DNA from: an uncultured Eubacterium sp. | GTDB lineage: Bacteria > Bacillota > Clostridia > Lachnospirales > Lachnospiraceae | Direction: 5' to 3' | Assembly (NCBI RefSeq): GCF_934295145.1 | Contig: NZ_CAKRAS010000008.1 | Span: forward strand, 6,480-70,479 | DNA length: 64,000 nucleotides | In this document: piece by piece, positions 62,680 through 64,000 of the stretch | Layout of the letters: every line of letters starts with the position of its first letter | Numbering within the stretch: the first letter of the stretch is position 1 | Notes under the pieces: model-generated | Database searches by the model: none | What the model saw: the letters and a program-made list of their open reading frames with translations, nothing else | What the model was told of the DNA's origin: nothing | Position numbers and translations under genes: made by a program

Positions 62680-63810
62680 TCATTTCCGCAAGTATGAAAA
62701 CCAGATCATCGGTTCAGGTTTTTCCGGACGTTCACACAGGCTTTTTTCCATCCATACCATATTGTACCAACGATCAAACTTGTAAGCACACTGATGAAAT
62801 TCTCCGACCATGTTATACTCCAAATGTGTATGAAACTCAATGCTGTCTGTCGTCAGATAAGCATCATTTTCCTGATCAGGATAAGCAATACAGGCATTTA
62901 CACATACAATATGCTGTCTGCGCAATGCTTCTTCCAGCGCAGCATATAGTTTTTTCCCGATTCCATGTCCTCTCGCATCCATTTTTACATAGATGGATGT
63001 CTCTACCGCCCAGTCATAGGCCACCCGTTCATGCAGTGGACCGGCATAGGCATAACCAACGATCTGACCGTTTTTCTCAGCCACCAGATACGGATATTTC
63101 ACCAGAGTATGTTCGATTCGTTCACGAAACTCCTCCAGCGCTGGAACTTCGTACTCAAAAGTAATCGCGGTATCTAAAATGTACGGCGCATAAATATCCA
63201 GAATCTCCTTTGCGTCATAAGGTGTCGCAATGCGGATCTGAGTCTTTGTATTCGCTTCTGATACTGTTCTATTTGTTTCATCCAGAGTTTTCTTTGCTGT
63301 GGAAGTTTTTTGTTCTGTTACTTTTTTATCCGCTATTTTTTCAAACGCAATTCTTGGGCTTCCATCGTCTACATAGATAATGCCGCATTTTTCAAATCCA
63401 TTTTTCAGAATCAGATGCTGCATTATCTTGTTATTCTCATGCGTATCAATTCGTAAATGTTTCTTTTTTCCCCATGCGAAATCAAGTACCTGTGCCATGA
63501 CGCCATGTGCTTCCGGTGCTGATGCGATCCGATGAATCGTTCCATAGGTACTGTCATCCATCCAGCTGCCCCGCTCGATGTTCTGATAAGTTGGATCTGC
63601 TCCAATGATCAGGGCAAATACCCCTTGAAGCTGATTCTGCTCATCTATTACATACAGTTGTTCTTTCTCAATATCTTTTCGTAACGTCTCTTCCGTTGGA
63701 CGTGTCTGTCCCCACTGGGTTGGGTTTCCATGTTCTGCCATAAATTTACGGGCATATGCATAGATTCCCTGTATTTTTTCCAGATCTTTTTCCTGTGCCA
63801 AACGAATCAC
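62680..63810 (-). CDS. Tandem GNAT acetyltransferase fusion
   Basis: A 376-residue protein with two acetyl-CoA-dependent N-acetyltransferase domains. Residues 1-160 form a GNAT domain of unknown target (IRLAQEKDLEKIQGIY start, FALIIGADPTYQ, HENNKIMQHLILKNGFEKCG). A Lys/Thr-rich linker (about 165-190) follows. Residues 192-360 are close to phosphinothricin acetyltransferases (YAPYILDTAITFEYEVP, GYAYAGPLHERVAYDWAVETSIYV, ARGHGIGKKLYAALEE). The C-terminal half probably acetylates a small amine such as an amino-acid analogue or methionine derivative. The ribosome site upstream is weak. Confidence 0.88.
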   Translation of the reverse strand: MIRLAQEKDLEKIQGIYAYARKFMAEHGNPTQWGQTRPTEETLRKDIEKEQLYVIDEQNQLQGVFALIIGADPTYQNIERGSWMDDSTYGTIHRIASAPEAHGVMAQVLDFAWGKKKHLRIDTHENNKIMQHLILKNGFEKCGIIYVDDGSPRIAFEKIADKKVTEQKTSTAKKTLDETNRTVSEANTKTQIRIATPYDAKEILDIYAPYILDTAITFEYEVPALEEFRERIEHTLVKYPYLVAEKNGQIVGYAYAGPLHERVAYDWAVETSIYVKMDARGHGIGKKLYAALEEALRRQHIVCVNACIAYPDQENDAYLTTDSIEFHTHLEYNMVGEFHQCAYKFDRWYNMVWMEKSLCERPEKPEPMIWFSYLRK

Positions 63811-63849
63811 TTTTCTATCCTTCTTCCCTGCGTTTTTCTATATGCAAGC

Positions 63850-64000
63850 AAGAAAGTGTGCTATCACACACTTACGCGTTTAAAATTGTCAATAGCACAT
63901 CTTTCTTGCCCGCGCCGAGCACTCTTGCAAAGCAAGAATCTCTTCTCGTGCGAGTGCGCATCATTTGCACGAAGTGCTTTTGTTTGATAGGAAATTCATC
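63850..64000. repeat. Dispersed ~172-bp intergenic repeat, truncated by window end
   Basis: It aligns gap-free to 49987-50137 with about 17 differences. It keeps the left hairpin, CTTGC/GCAAG, CTCG/CGAG and GCAC-GAA-GTGC hairpins and the first arm of the terminal palindrome, which is cut by the window edge. Confidence 0.85.

Overview
The window looks like a chromosomal segment of an endospore-forming, Gram-positive, moderately low-GC anaerobe of the Bacillota, most likely family Lachnospiraceae. The reasons are a full-length Spo0A, a SpoIVB peptidase and a SpoIIM-like protein, a DUF5688-type protein, strong AGGAGG-type ribosome binding sites, tRNA genes without an encoded CCA, and the gene order yqhY-nusB-xseA-xseB-ispA-dxs-tlyA-nadK-argR-recN-spoIVB. 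There is no rRNA, CRISPR array, prophage or insertion sequence.

Layout. 1-1.4 kb: end of an intergenic repeat, tRNA-Thr(CGU) and a DUF5688 gene. 1.4-4 kb: glgA, with an unusual C-terminal tail, and spo0A. 4.2-12.1 kb: seven accessory genes on mixed strands (metal-exporting P1B ATPase, its ArsR-type zinc sensor, an EamA transporter, a sugar acetyltransferase, yedF-selD for selenium, a MATE pump). These separate spo0A from spoIVB, which are usually neighbours. 12.1-22.5 kb: the conserved recN/isoprenoid/xse/nusB operon. 22.5-27.4 kb: a ChrA-type transporter, ligA, a pseudouridine synthase and a small helical protein. 27.5-49.9 kb: a membrane SH3 protein, then a complete type IV pilus locus read right to left. 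That locus starts with a 3365-residue protein carrying a prepilin leader, about 35 GLUG-like repeats and fibronectin-like modules, followed by pseudopilins, two major-type pilins, prepilin peptidase, PilC, a fused PilM-PilN, PilO, PilB and PilT.

50-54 kb: a ~172-bp intergenic repeat, tRNA-Arg(CCG), a small tandem repeat, and divergent shikimate genes (aroD-aroK leftward, aroE-aroF rightward). 54-55.3 kb: spoIIM-like and nudF. 55.4-58.8 kb: queD-queE-folE-queC-queF, which makes preQ1. It is preceded by a leader that I read as a preQ1-I riboswitch with a terminator/antiterminator switch. 58.8-62.4 kb: an xth-lepB-S1-unknown-sseB operon. 62.7-63.8 kb: a double GNAT acetyltransferase. A second copy of the ~172-bp repeat ends the window.

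Most notable are the giant modular pilin heading the pilus operon, a dispersed intergenic repeat whose end is a palindrome always placed just after the U-tract of a leftward terminator, and the inferred preQ1 switch. All functions are read from sequence and family knowledge; no database search was run.
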